Below are positions 7,913 through 14,531 of a stretch of DNA of 52,007 bases, in pieces (within the stretch, counting starts at the first letter, position 1; every line of letters starts with the position of its first letter). The notes under the pieces were generated by a model. It ran no database searches. It saw only the letters and a list, made by a program, of their open reading frames with translations, and was not told the DNA's origin. A program made the translations under genes and the position numbers. This DNA comes from Clostridia bacterium (lineage in GTDB: Bacteria; Bacillota; Clostridia; Christensenellales; DTU072), in contig JAFTZC010000078.1 of assembly GCA_017461065.1 (NCBI GenBank), positions 1-52,007 of the forward strand, read 5' to 3'.

Positions 7913-8040
7913 TAAAACGCGATTATTTAGATGAGATACGAGCAAATAATAACACCCCAAAGGGTTGCTGTACTCCTTGTACTGCGCCCTGCAGGGGTGT
8001 TGTTACTTTGTGAAGTAGGTCGCTAAAGAATCGCGTTTTA
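7913..8040. repeat. CGCG hairpin element, copy 2
   Basis: Outer stem AAAACGCGA (7914-7922) pairs with TCGCGTTTT (8031-8039). After a 3-nt internal loop, TTTAG (7926-7930) pairs with CTAAA (8023-8027). AACACCCC/GGGGTGTT flanks the apical GGGTTGCTGTAC-N5-GTACTGCGCCC. The terminal TTA (8038-8040) is the complement of the stop codon of the lipoprotein gene on the minus strand. Confidence 0.92.
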
Positions 8041-9747
8041 TTTAGTTAATGCACAAGAACAGAAGTACAGGAAAAAGTTCTGCGTTGCAGTACTGCTTAG
8101 CGTAGTATTAACTCCCCCTGCCGTGCTAATCATATTTTTGCTTAGGTGCTTATAGTTACTGCTGCTGCTTGCATCGGTGGTGGTGTAGGAGTAATCCTTT
8201 GAAGGAGTGGTAGCGCTAATGGTAACGCTTGCACCAAGCATACTTCTGCCGAGATTGTAGAAGTAGAAGCCGTCGGATGAAGTCTTAACTTGGTAGGTAG
8301 CTACCTTGTCGTCGACGGTTGCGGTGATATTGATAACGACGTCTTGTAGATATTGGTTTCTATTTAGGTTAATAAAATAGGTATCGTCACCCTTTAGATA
8401 TACGTAACCGCAAACTGCGTAGGCGTTATCAAGGGTAAGGTCGGAAATTTGGTAGCTTTCAGCTTGGAAGCGCTCCATAGTATAGCTGGTGGTAGCTTGG
8501 GTGGTGGAGCTGTATTTTGCCATATTGTATTCGTGGCCGCGTACTGCTCTTAGATAAACGGTTGGGGTCCAAGCGGAAACTGCATACTTGACGGAAGTGG
8601 AAACGGAAGTTCCCATCATATTGTAGCCATCTACCATAGGACGGATGTCGGTTTCGGATTGGGTGGTGATAGAAGTCGAGTCGGAGCCGTTTACGGTATA
8701 AAGGAACCAGTCAAGGGTAGTTCTTTCTTTTGCTTGATAGGTTTCGCTCATCTTTGCCGAAAAGCTTTCACTAAAGTTTAGGTAAGCTACGTTCTTCTTG
8801 ATAGCAAGGTACAAAGCGGAGTCGCCGCTTTCGGTTAGGGTAACCGTGTTATCGATAACGGATACACCTGAATAGCGATTTTCGTAACTATCGTAATATT
8901 CCTTGTCGCTTTCAACAAGGGTGAATACCGTGCCTTTGGGAGCAAGTTCTGCTACTGCGCTTGAGCCAAACTCAAGTGCTGAGCCCAAGGTGGTTTGTGA
9001 GTAGAAATCAACTACCGTTGCCGAACCGGTGTTTGATAGATATGGGTCGATAAGGTCGATTCTATCGGGAAGATAACCTACTCCGACCGCGCCGTTTTCG
9101 TATAGGTAATCAAGGTACTCAGCTGCACTTAGGGCAAGGATAGCACCCACGCCGTTACCGATAAAGCGTACTTCTTGGATATACTTTCCGCCGCTATAAG
9201 CAAGTTCGTCGGAGCTTGCAACTTTGAGATACGCGCTGATGAAAGCTTCGGTTAGGTTAAAGTCGGGGGTGGTGGTAACGGTATTGCCGTCCTTGTTGAT
9301 ATAGGTCATAGAAGAGGAGTTAAAAATCTTCTTTACGATATTGTCGTTCGTGTCGTCGGCGAAGTTTTCATAGTGGAATACGCCGATGTTAAAACCTTGG
9401 CGGTTCCATAGGTAGCTTGTCTTTTGTAGCGAAACGGAGCTTGCCATAACCGAAGCGGTGTAGTCGGTAGTGTCAAGGTTAATGCCGTCTTTTACGTTAT
9501 ATTCGCTCGCACCGCCTATTACGATAGCGGTAGGCCTATTGCTTTTAAAGGTAGTGGGGTTGCCGTCGGAGCCTATCCACTCGATGCTGAGACCGTATTC
9601 TGCGATATCGGTGGGCAGAGTGTAATCGAATGAAGGAGCTACGAAGTCGTTTGCGCCGTCGTCGGTGTTATCGTTGCAAGCAAATAGTGCAACGGAAGTG
9701 AGCGCAAGGCAGATGACGAGTAGAACTGAAACAAAAATCTTTTTCAT
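8038..9747 (-). CDS. Lipoprotein with alpha/beta-hydrolase-like core lacking the nucleophile serine
   Basis: 569 aa. The signal MKKIFVSVLLVICLAL with lipobox LFAC (Cys24) predicts a surface lipoprotein. Residues about 70-240 look like an alpha/beta hydrolase: strand 'RPTAIVIGGA', then 'VRFIGNGVGAILALSAAEYL' at the position of a lipase elbow (G-x-S-x-G replaced by G197-N-G-V-G201), then 'DRIDLIDPYLS' like the LDP motif of lipases. Asn198 would replace the nucleophile, suggesting a binding protein or dead enzyme. Residues about 440-530 look like a beta-sandwich (carboxypeptidase-regulatory type). It has its own promoter and an AGGTGA ribosome site. The fold call is inferred from motifs only. 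Confidence 0.75.
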   Translation of the reverse strand: MKKIFVSVLLVICLALTSVALFACNDNTDDGANDFVAPSFDYTLPTDIAEYGLSIEWIGSDGNPTTFKSNRPTAIVIGGASEYNVKDGINLDTTDYTASVMASSVSLQKTSYLWNRQGFNIGVFHYENFADDTNDNIVKKIFNSSSMTYINKDGNTVTTTPDFNLTEAFISAYLKVASSDELAYSGGKYIQEVRFIGNGVGAILALSAAEYLDYLYENGAVGVGYLPDRIDLIDPYLSNTGSATVVDFYSQTTLGSALEFGSSAVAELAPKGTVFTLVESDKEYYDSYENRYSGVSVIDNTVTLTESGDSALYLAIKKNVAYLNFSESFSAKMSETYQAKERTTLDWFLYTVNGSDSTSITTQSETDIRPMVDGYNMMGTSVSTSVKYAVSAWTPTVYLRAVRGHEYNMAKYSSTTQATTSYTMERFQAESYQISDLTLDNAYAVCGYVYLKGDDTYFINLNRNQYLQDVVINITATVDDKVATYQVKTSSDGFYFYNLGRSMLGASVTISATTPSKDYSYTTTDASSSSNYKHLSKNMISTAGGVNTTLSSTATQNFFLYFCSCALTK

Positions 9748-9778
9748 TTTTCACCTATGTATATACGATAGTATAACT

Positions 9779-9808
9779 ATTATAAACGTAAATAATTATG
9801 CTCGTCAA
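9779..9808 (-). promoter_or_regulatory. Promoter of the 569-aa lipoprotein gene
   Basis: TTGACG (9803-9808, minus strand) and TATAAT (9779-9784) with an 18-bp spacer. The start codon is at 9747, preceded by AGGTGA. Confidence 0.7.
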
Positions 9809-9856
9809 GAAAAAGCCCCCTTTTGAGCGCGTCACAAACTGAATTTTAGGTGATTA

Positions 9857-9885
9857 TTGACAATTTTAGGTGGAGAATATATAAT
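9857..9885 (+). promoter_or_regulatory. Consensus promoter placing +1 at the PPTase start codon
   Basis: Perfect TTGACA (9857-9862) and TATAAT (9880-9885) with a 17-bp spacer. The ATG at 9892 begins 7 nt after the -10 box, where transcription itself should start, so the mRNA is expected to be leaderless. Confidence 0.85.
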
Positions 9886-9891
9886 TTAGGT

Positions 9892-10356
9892 ATGATTATC
9901 GTAGGACTTTCAAAAAACATTGATAGAGACGTGCTATTCACAAAAACTCTAAATGCATATTGTAACGTGCAATCTATTGCATACGAGCCTTATGCACTTA
10001 AAAAAGATGCTGACGGCAAGCCTTATATTGAAGGGAATTCTATCAAAGTTTCTATATCTCATAGTGGAGAATATTTGGCAATTGCCCTATCAAACAACGA
10101 CGTTGGCATAGATATCCAAGAACACGTTGAAGCTGATTATTTACGGATAGCAAAACGTTATGATTTTAGTGCAGAGAGCTTGCTCGATTTTTACAAAAAA
10201 TACACTCTTGCCGAATGTGAAGTCAAGCGAACAAACGGCACTTTGCCCAATTTCTTACGCTTAGCCAACCAATTAAACGGCATACACTATGACGGCATAA
10301 AGGGTTATACCCTTTCCATAACTCCAATAGACGAATATACAATAATTGAATTTTAA
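9892..10356 (+). CDS. Small Sfp-type 4'-phosphopantetheinyl transferase
   Basis: 154 aa from ATG 9892, chosen over a GTG at 9850 because that codon precedes the promoter. PPTases move 4'-phosphopantetheine from CoA to a carrier-protein serine. Visible motifs are VSISHSGEYLAIA (53-65), the Mg-binding VGIDIQ (71-76), and YTLAECEVK (104-112). The last aligns with the family's (W/F)(S/T)xKE(A/S)xxK, keeping Glu108 and Lys112 but replacing the middle Lys by Ala. It is shorter than typical Sfp (over 220 aa), nearer AcpS/HetI-like short forms. No NRPS, PKS or carrier-protein gene is nearby. The gene is AT-rich compared with the minus-strand neighbours, so recent acquisition is possible. Confidence 0.75.
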   Translation: MIIVGLSKNIDRDVLFTKTLNAYCNVQSIAYEPYALKKDADGKPYIEGNSIKVSISHSGEYLAIALSNNDVGIDIQEHVEADYLRIAKRYDFSAESLLDFYKKYTLAECEVKRTNGTLPNFLRLANQLNGIHYDGIKGYTLSITPIDEYTIIEF

Positions 10357-10367
10357 CTAGTTTAAAA

Positions 10368-10396
10368 AATCCACTTGGTATTGTACCAAGTGGATT
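10368..10396. terminator. Bidirectional terminator
   Basis: AATCCACTTGGTA pairs with TACCAAGTGGATT around a TTG loop (13 bp), with an A-run before and T-rich sequence after. It lies between the convergent PPTase and DUF6273 genes and can serve both. Confidence 0.85.
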
Positions 10397-10401
10397 AATA
10401 T

Positions 10402-11760
10402 TTATAGTTTATCGTGTGTTTCATCCCACATATCTTGCTTATCGTAGTAATTATTTTCTTCATCATGCAAGCCTGAATATGAAGAAATTTTATATCCTTC
10501 CGTATAATCGTGCCAACCTACCAAGGCATCTGGATCCGTGTACATTCTTTTGCCAACAGGTTCTTGCTTTGGCTCAACTCTCGAAATAAAGCTTTCAAGT
10601 TCTTCTTTCGTCATTTTATTTTCTTCTACTTTCTCTTTAGCTCTCTTCTTTTGTGCCGAGATAGCTTTCTTAGCTTCCTTCTTTCTTAACTCTAAGTCCT
10701 TTTCGATTTCAGCTAAATTTTCTTCTTCAATTTTTTGTTGCAAAATAGTATTAATCTTAATTGCTGGTGCAACGCCATAAGATTTATTAGTTACAAAGCC
10801 CAAATTTGAAGAGCCATTATAGTTTACGAGACTTGCCGTTTGACTTTCCACAGGTGAACGCAACCACCATTCTGCACAAGTGCCATATAGTTCACCATTG
10901 ATTTGTACGCCGATAGCCCTACTAAAGTCAGTAGTATCTTTTATACGTTGTGTATCAGTATGTTTAGACTCTTTGGAAAATCCATATTTTTCGTTTATGG
11001 TATCAGCGTATGATAATAAGAACACTTTATCTTCTGTTTCACCCGTACAATGATGAGCGCCACCATTATTCGTGGTAGCATAAGAGTTATTAACTTTAGT
11101 TGATAGCAAAGCTTCTAAATCTTTTACATTGAACGCGCAATCTATAAAACTTGTGTTCAAGCTGTTTCTTAATCTAAGCTGAGCAATTCCGTTATTATAA
11201 GCTCCATCATATGAATAGCCGTTTAACCACATTCTAATTATACTCTTTTTGAATACTGAAGAACTAGAAACGACAGTTGCTTTGTCCATACAAGTTATTG
11301 AATAAGGCATAGCATCCAAAATACTATGAGAAACTAACAACGCTGTATCGTTCTCTACACATAAAATGTCCCAAAGTATTTGTTCAACCCTAAAATAATA
11401 TTCTCTATGTGGAATTATTTGTTCTCCATTAGAAAACTTGTATTTATGCATGGTGTTGATAGGCAACATTTTAAATCTTACGTCTTCGGAAAATTCAAGA
11501 TTAGGCAAATAAAACTTTTCTCCAACTGCATCTATAAAAGCCTTTTCTTCATTCATATTATATTTACGATCCAAGATTCTTGTATCCTTATCAACCCATA
11601 AACAGTAGTATGGCTTAGCAATAACCTTAGCATAATAACAACCATCGCTACCAAGATAATACCCCCTTGCATCTTGAATATTTGAAATTTCAACACTATC
11701 ATCTTTTATGGTTTGGGGATATTCTCCAAAATATATGCTCTTCACTTCGTTACTCTTCAT
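10402..11760 (-). CDS. DUF6273-domain protein with C-terminal coiled coil
   Basis: 452 aa from ATG 11760 (GGAGG about 11 nt upstream; a longer in-frame start would run into the operator region). The N-terminal 'SIYFGEYPQT' and the later 'RMWLNG', 'KVFLLSYAD' and 'EWWLRSP' motifs are hallmarks of the DUF6273 family. The family is common in gut Firmicutes and its function is undetermined; the fold is related to formylglycine-generating enzyme-like domains only by inference. Residues about 355-405 are Lys/Glu-rich and predicted coiled coil. There is no signal peptide. It is divergent from the XRE regulator with shared operators, so probably repressed by it. Strongly AT-rich. Confidence 0.75.
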   Translation of the reverse strand: MKSNEVKSIYFGEYPQTIKDDSVEISNIQDARGYYLGSDGCYYAKVIAKPYYCLWVDKDTRILDRKYNMNEEKAFIDAVGEKFYLPNLEFSEDVRFKMLPINTMHKYKFSNGEQIIPHREYYFRVEQILWDILCVENDTALLVSHSILDAMPYSITCMDKATVVSSSSVFKKSIIRMWLNGYSYDGAYNNGIAQLRLRNSLNTSFIDCAFNVKDLEALLSTKVNNSYATTNNGGAHHCTGETEDKVFLLSYADTINEKYGFSKESKHTDTQRIKDTTDFSRAIGVQINGELYGTCAEWWLRSPVESQTASLVNYNGSSNLGFVTNKSYGVAPAIKINTILQQKIEEENLAEIEKDLELRKKEAKKAISAQKKRAKEKVEENKMTKEELESFISRVEPKQEPVGKRMYTDPDALVGWHDYTEGYKISSYSGLHDEENNYYDKQDMWDETHDKL

Positions 11761-11797
11761 TCGTATAACTGCCTCCAATTTAATTATACTTATTCTA

Positions 11798-11835
11798 ACA
11801 CTATTTTTAGTGTATTGCAACACTTTTTTTAGTGT
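11798..11835. promoter_or_regulatory. Two tandem operators, probably for the XRE regulator
   Basis: ACACTA-TTTT-TAGTGT (11798-11813) is a perfect palindrome. A near-identical copy, ACACTT-TTTT-TAGTGT, is at 11820-11835. Their start points are 22 bp apart, two helical turns, so dimers would bind the same face. They lie between the divergent DUF6273 and XRE genes. The second site overlaps the spacer of the candidate XRE promoter (TTGCAA 11815-11820, TATTAT 11839-11844, 18-bp spacer). Autoregulation plus control of DUF6273 is inferred. Confidence 0.65.
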
Positions 11836-11853
11836 ATTTATTATTATATTTGT

Positions 11854-12048
11854 ATGAGTACGTTTGGCGAAAATCTAAAAAATGAACGTAAACTTGCAGG
11901 CTTCAATCAAGCCGAGTTCGCAAAATTACTGGGTACGACCCAACAGCGCGTTAGCGAATGGGAACGCGACAAAGTTGAGCCTACGCTATCGACAATAAAG
12001 GCTATTCTAAAAGCATTAAACGTAACTTTTGAAGACTTAGTGCAATAA
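11854..12048 (+). CDS. XRE-family helix-turn-helix regulator
   Basis: 64 aa, essentially a lone HTH_3 domain: 'NLKNERKLAGFNQAEFAKLL' then 'TQQRVSEWERDKVEP' with the recognition helix and 'STIKAILKALNVTFEDL' closing the five-helix bundle. Cytosolic DNA-binding protein, probably dimeric. There is no Shine-Dalgarno sequence. A TATTAT box ends 9 nt before the ATG, so the mRNA may be leaderless. It is divergent from the DUF6273 gene across twin palindromic operators, so the two look like a self-regulated module. Confidence 0.9.
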   Translation: MSTFGENLKNERKLAGFNQAEFAKLLGTTQQRVSEWERDKVEPTLSTIKAILKALNVTFEDLVQ

Positions 12049-12052
12049 AATT

Positions 12053-12080
12053 AAGGGAGTTTTACTCCCTTTTTCTTTTT
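12053..12080 (+). terminator. Terminator of the XRE gene
   Basis: AAGGGAGT pairs with ACTCCCTT around TTT (12053-12071), followed by a T-rich run to about 12080. It starts four bases after the stop codon. Confidence 0.85.
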
Positions 12081-12106
12081 TTCCTTGCTGAAAGCTTTAG
12101 ATTAAA

Positions 12107-12660
12107 GAATGAATTGACCTTCGGTCATTAATTGCAACCTACGTTGCATGAATTGAGCACAAGTGCTCATAAATTCTCGCTATCGCTCCATTAAGGTTAA
12201 ATTAGAGAAATACAAAGCTAAAGCTTTGCAATAAATACTCTCGCCTTGCGAGAGCAAGAAATACCATCTAACGATGGCGCGAAATACAAGTGCAAGCACT
12301 TGCGTTAAGGTTGGAGCATATACAAAGTACTACAATATACTTTAACTCTCTAATACCACAACGCAAAAACTTGTTTTTTGTATTTATTGCCTTGGAGCGT
12401 TAGCGTAAAGGTATTTATCGCCCGTAGGGTATTTATCGCTGAGCGTAAGCGAAGTATTTATCTTGTTAATTGCCACAATGCAAGCCTTTGCTTGCAATTC
12501 ATGCCAAGCAAAGCGACGGCAATTCATGAAAAGCCTTTTGCTTTTCAATTCATGATGGCTTGCCATCAATTCATTGCGTTAGCAACTTCACTTGAGCTTA
12601 GCTCAAACTTCACTACGTAGTAACTTCACTGCGTAGCAACTTCACTTTCAAATGCGATTT
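12107..12660. repeat. Large composite palindrome-linker array (nested)
   Basis: The left arm has hairpins GACCttcGGTC, GCAACctacGTTGC and GAGCACaaGTGCTC with ATGAATTG-type linkers. Then comes the core CTCGCTATCGCTCCATTAAGG, interrupted at 12197. The right arm resumes at CCACAATGCAAGC with GCAAGCctttGCTTGC, GAAAAGCcttttGCTTTTC and GATGGCttgCCATC, linked by AATTCATG. It is followed by four ACTTCACT-linked hairpins (12585-12646) and TTTCAAATGCG/CGCATTTGAAA. It fills the whole 12081-12625 interval and runs into the 3' end of the kinase gene. I see no other gene in it. Confidence 0.85.
12197..12472. repeat. Second array inserted into the core of the first
   Basis: At this place the otherwise conserved core has about 276 nt, where the copies at 14284 and 36676 have 22 nt. 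The insert has its own layout. A left arm uses GAAATAC/ATAAATAC linkers, an AT-rich core runs from about 12305 to 12365, and a right arm uses the inverted linkers GTATTTAT at 12379-12386 and 12411-12418 and 12454-12461, plus ATTTATCG at 12431-12438. Its core resembles the reverse complement of the cores at 16227 and 46639 (shared AGCATAT, AATATACTTTAA-like and AATACC words). Confidence 0.75.
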
Positions 12661-13720
12661 CGCATTTGAAAACAAGCTCCGCCCTTTCTCGTATGCAAGT
12701 TTTCTCAAAGTAGAGATTTTCAAGTGGTATCCACTCGTTAAAAAAGCGTTTTGCCATTGGGGCTGAGTTGCGTTTTTCGATACGTGTGCGTTGTTGCATA
12801 TTAGAAATATCCAAAAATACCCCTAAATCATAATATTTGGTTAGGTCGGGGTGCATCGAGTACGCCCCTTCTATTATTGTGAGTGGCTTTTTAGTGAGAA
12901 GAATATCATCGCCGAGCGTCATAGTCGAGCAGTCGTACTTGCGATATCTTATGGGCAAGTCCTTTGATAACGGAATAAGCACTTCTTCCAAAAGTCTTTC
13001 CCTATCCATATTGCCACCCACTTCGCTTAATCTATCGGGAGTGCGTTGCTCGGGGCGTAAAAAGAAGTCGTCCACGTGGATGACGTTACAATCGTAAATC
13101 TTGCTTAGCGTAGCGGCAAGAGTTGTTTTTCCACTTGCGCTACCACCGTCAATGGCAACCACCGTCTTGCCAACACCGAGCAAGCTATCGATTTTTGCAA
13201 AAAGCGGTAAAAAACTCACAAATTCATTTAAAATTACTCGGTAGCTGGGTTTATAGCTATCGCGGAAAATCTCGGAGTGGTGCAAAGAGCCGTAACCCGT
13301 CTCCTTCCAGCTTGCAAGAGCGTCGTCAAACTGCGCCAAGCTAAAAGGTAAGGCTTTTTGTTCAATAAGCTCGCGTACTACTTGGAGTTTGGTTTCAAGG
13401 ATATAGACCTCCCCCACTTCACTTTTTGCCGACTCAAAAAATAGCTTGCCAAGGGTATTTGGGCTCAAGCCTTTAGCGATATAGCCAAGGTGCACACGGC
13501 TAAAATTGCCGTCAAGGGGCTCCACCAAATCTTGAGTACGTTCCAAATTACTTTGGTACTCGCAAGTGATATACTTAACGCACTCGGCAAGCGAAGTCAC
13601 CAAGTGTTCACTCCCAAACGTACTTTGATGAAGATATTTAAAAATATCTTCAATTTGAGCGTTGGGATAGCGCCTAAAGTGTTCTATCAATAGATTGCGA
13701 GTGTGCTCCATATCTTTCAT
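12626..13720 (-). CDS. P-loop kinase of the uridine-kinase/phosphoribulokinase superfamily with an extra N-terminal domain
   Basis: 364 aa. The N-terminal ~175 residues form a helical domain of unknown role ('FKYLHQSTFGSEHLV'). The C-terminal domain has the Walker A loop GGSASGKTT (192-200), VDDFF (216-220) and 'IIEGAYSMHPDL', typical of uridine kinase-like enzymes. It phosphorylates a small molecule, which is not determinable here. An AGGAGT ribosome site precedes the start at 13720. It follows the ECF S component gene by 10 nt, so import followed by phosphorylation of the same compound is a reasonable inference. The last ~14 residues (KCEIAFESEVATQ) are encoded by palindrome-array DNA. Confidence 0.85.
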   Translation of the reverse strand: MKDMEHTRNLLIEHFRRYPNAQIEDIFKYLHQSTFGSEHLVTSLAECVKYITCEYQSNLERTQDLVEPLDGNFSRVHLGYIAKGLSPNTLGKLFFESAKSEVGEVYILETKLQVVRELIEQKALPFSLAQFDDALASWKETGYGSLHHSEIFRDSYKPSYRVILNEFVSFLPLFAKIDSLLGVGKTVVAIDGGSASGKTTLAATLSKIYDCNVIHVDDFFLRPEQRTPDRLSEVGGNMDRERLLEEVLIPLSKDLPIRYRKYDCSTMTLGDDILLTKKPLTIIEGAYSMHPDLTKYYDLGVFLDISNMQQRTRIEKRNSAPMAKRFFNEWIPLENLYFEKTCIRERAELVFKCEIAFESEVATQ

Positions 13721-13729
13721 AGTACTCCT

Positions 13730-14269
13730 TTAGCGGTTACGATTTAGTATTTTGGGATTGTCGAGCACCATCACGAGAATGGGGATAAGCACGAGTTGAA
13801 CTATTATGCCGGGGATAGCGTTTATAAATGCGCCTGCAAGGAAGGCGGAAAAAGCAAAAGTACCGCCGCTAAAGCTTGTGCAAGCGAGCATTGCAATACC
13901 CCATACACCCCTACCGACAAGCATCGCAACTATGAGCGAAAGATATATAAAACCCTTCTTTTTGGGCAAAATCTTATGCATAACGCCACTTACTGCGCCG
14001 TAAGTCAAAAGCTCCAAAGCCATACAAACAGCGGTTGGGAAAAGCGGTGGCATACCGAGAGTAAGCGAGCGGAGTATGGGCGCGATAAGACCAATAACCC
14101 CACCCCAAAGCGGACCACAGAAAAAACCGCAAAGCAAAACGGGGATATGCATTGGGCAGAGCATCGCACCGATTTGCGGAATTTGTCCCGTCAAAAACGG
14201 CATAACCAAAGCGAGACCTAAAAACAATCCCGAAAGAACAAGTTTTAAGATGGCTTTGCGTCTGTTCAT
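13730..14269 (-). CDS. ECF transporter substrate-binding (S) component
   Basis: 179 aa, six predicted transmembrane helices. The sequence 'MPFLTGQIPQIGAMLCPMHI' and 'LCGFFCGPLWGGVIGLIAP' followed by 'LRSLTLGMPPLFPTA' is typical of one ECF_trnsprt subfamily (PF12822-like) in Clostridia. S components bind a vitamin or nucleoside-like solute in the membrane and use a shared EcfA-A'-T module, which is not in this window. It is co-transcribed with the downstream kinase. Substrate unknown. The start at 14269 has only a weak AAGGGTAG ribosome site, and its 5' flank is palindrome-array DNA. Confidence 0.88.
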   Translation of the reverse strand: MNRRKAILKLVLSGLFLGLALVMPFLTGQIPQIGAMLCPMHIPVLLCGFFCGPLWGGVIGLIAPILRSLTLGMPPLFPTAVCMALELLTYGAVSGVMHKILPKKKGFIYLSLIVAMLVGRGVWGIAMLACTSFSGGTFAFSAFLAGAFINAIPGIIVQLVLIPILVMVLDNPKILNRNR

Positions 14270-14283
14270 ATTCTACCCTTATT

Positions 14284-14486
14284 AAATGAATTGACCTTCG
14301 GTCATTAATTGCAATCTACGATTGCATGAATTGAGCATAAATGCTCATGAATTCTCGCTATCGCTCCATTAAGGATAATTATATAATTAATACCACAATG
14401 CAAGCTATTGCTTGCAATTCATGCAGTTTACTGCAATTCATGCTTTGCCGTAGTCAAAGCAATTCATGCCACAAAGTGGCAATTCG
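14284..14486. repeat. Palindrome-linker array with intact core
   Basis: Left arm: GACCttcGGTC, GCAAtctacgatTGC and GAGCATaaATGCTC, linked by ATGAATT. Core: CTCGCTATCGCTCCATTAAGG, then ATAATTATATAATTAATA, then CCACAATG. Right arm: GCAAGCtattGCTTGC, GCAGTttACTGC, GCTTTGccgtagtCAAAGC and GCCACaaaGTGGC, linked by AATTCAT. The linkers of the two arms are reverse complements. The core differs by one base from the inverted copy at 36791-36832. Nothing else is visible in 14270-14528 apart from the scar at 14511-14531. Confidence 0.9.
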
Positions 14487-14510
14487 TCGAGAAACCACTC
14501 CTAATTCTTC

Positions 14511-14531
14511 AATCTCATAAAATGTGTTTTA
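14511..14531 (-). repeat. Possible collapsed hairpin-element scar at the malQ stop
   Basis: Read on the minus strand the malQ gene ends TAA, and the sequence continues AACACATTTTATGAG. This joins the two outer ends of the hairpin element (TAAAAC... and ...TTTTATGAG) with only about 3 nt between them. The CTCAT-AAAA edge is also the edge of copies 1 and 4. It may be an excised or deleted copy, or an unoccupied target. Short, so chance is possible. Confidence 0.4.

Noticed and set aside
12378..12620. ORFs inside the palindrome arrays
   Set aside because: Their amino-acid sequences simply translate the repeats; there is no ribosome site and no conserved protein pattern.
12107..12660. CRISPR array
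   Set aside because: The constant words are only 7-9 nt and the 'spacers' are palindromes, not unique sequences. There is no leader and no cas gene.
13796..14221. Plus-strand ORF opposite the ECF S component
   Set aside because: Its composition is that of an antisense frame, and the minus-strand membrane protein is clearly real.
14270..14528. Vitamin riboswitch upstream of the ECF S component
   Set aside because: The interval is fully explained by palindrome-array modules, and no known riboswitch core is visible.
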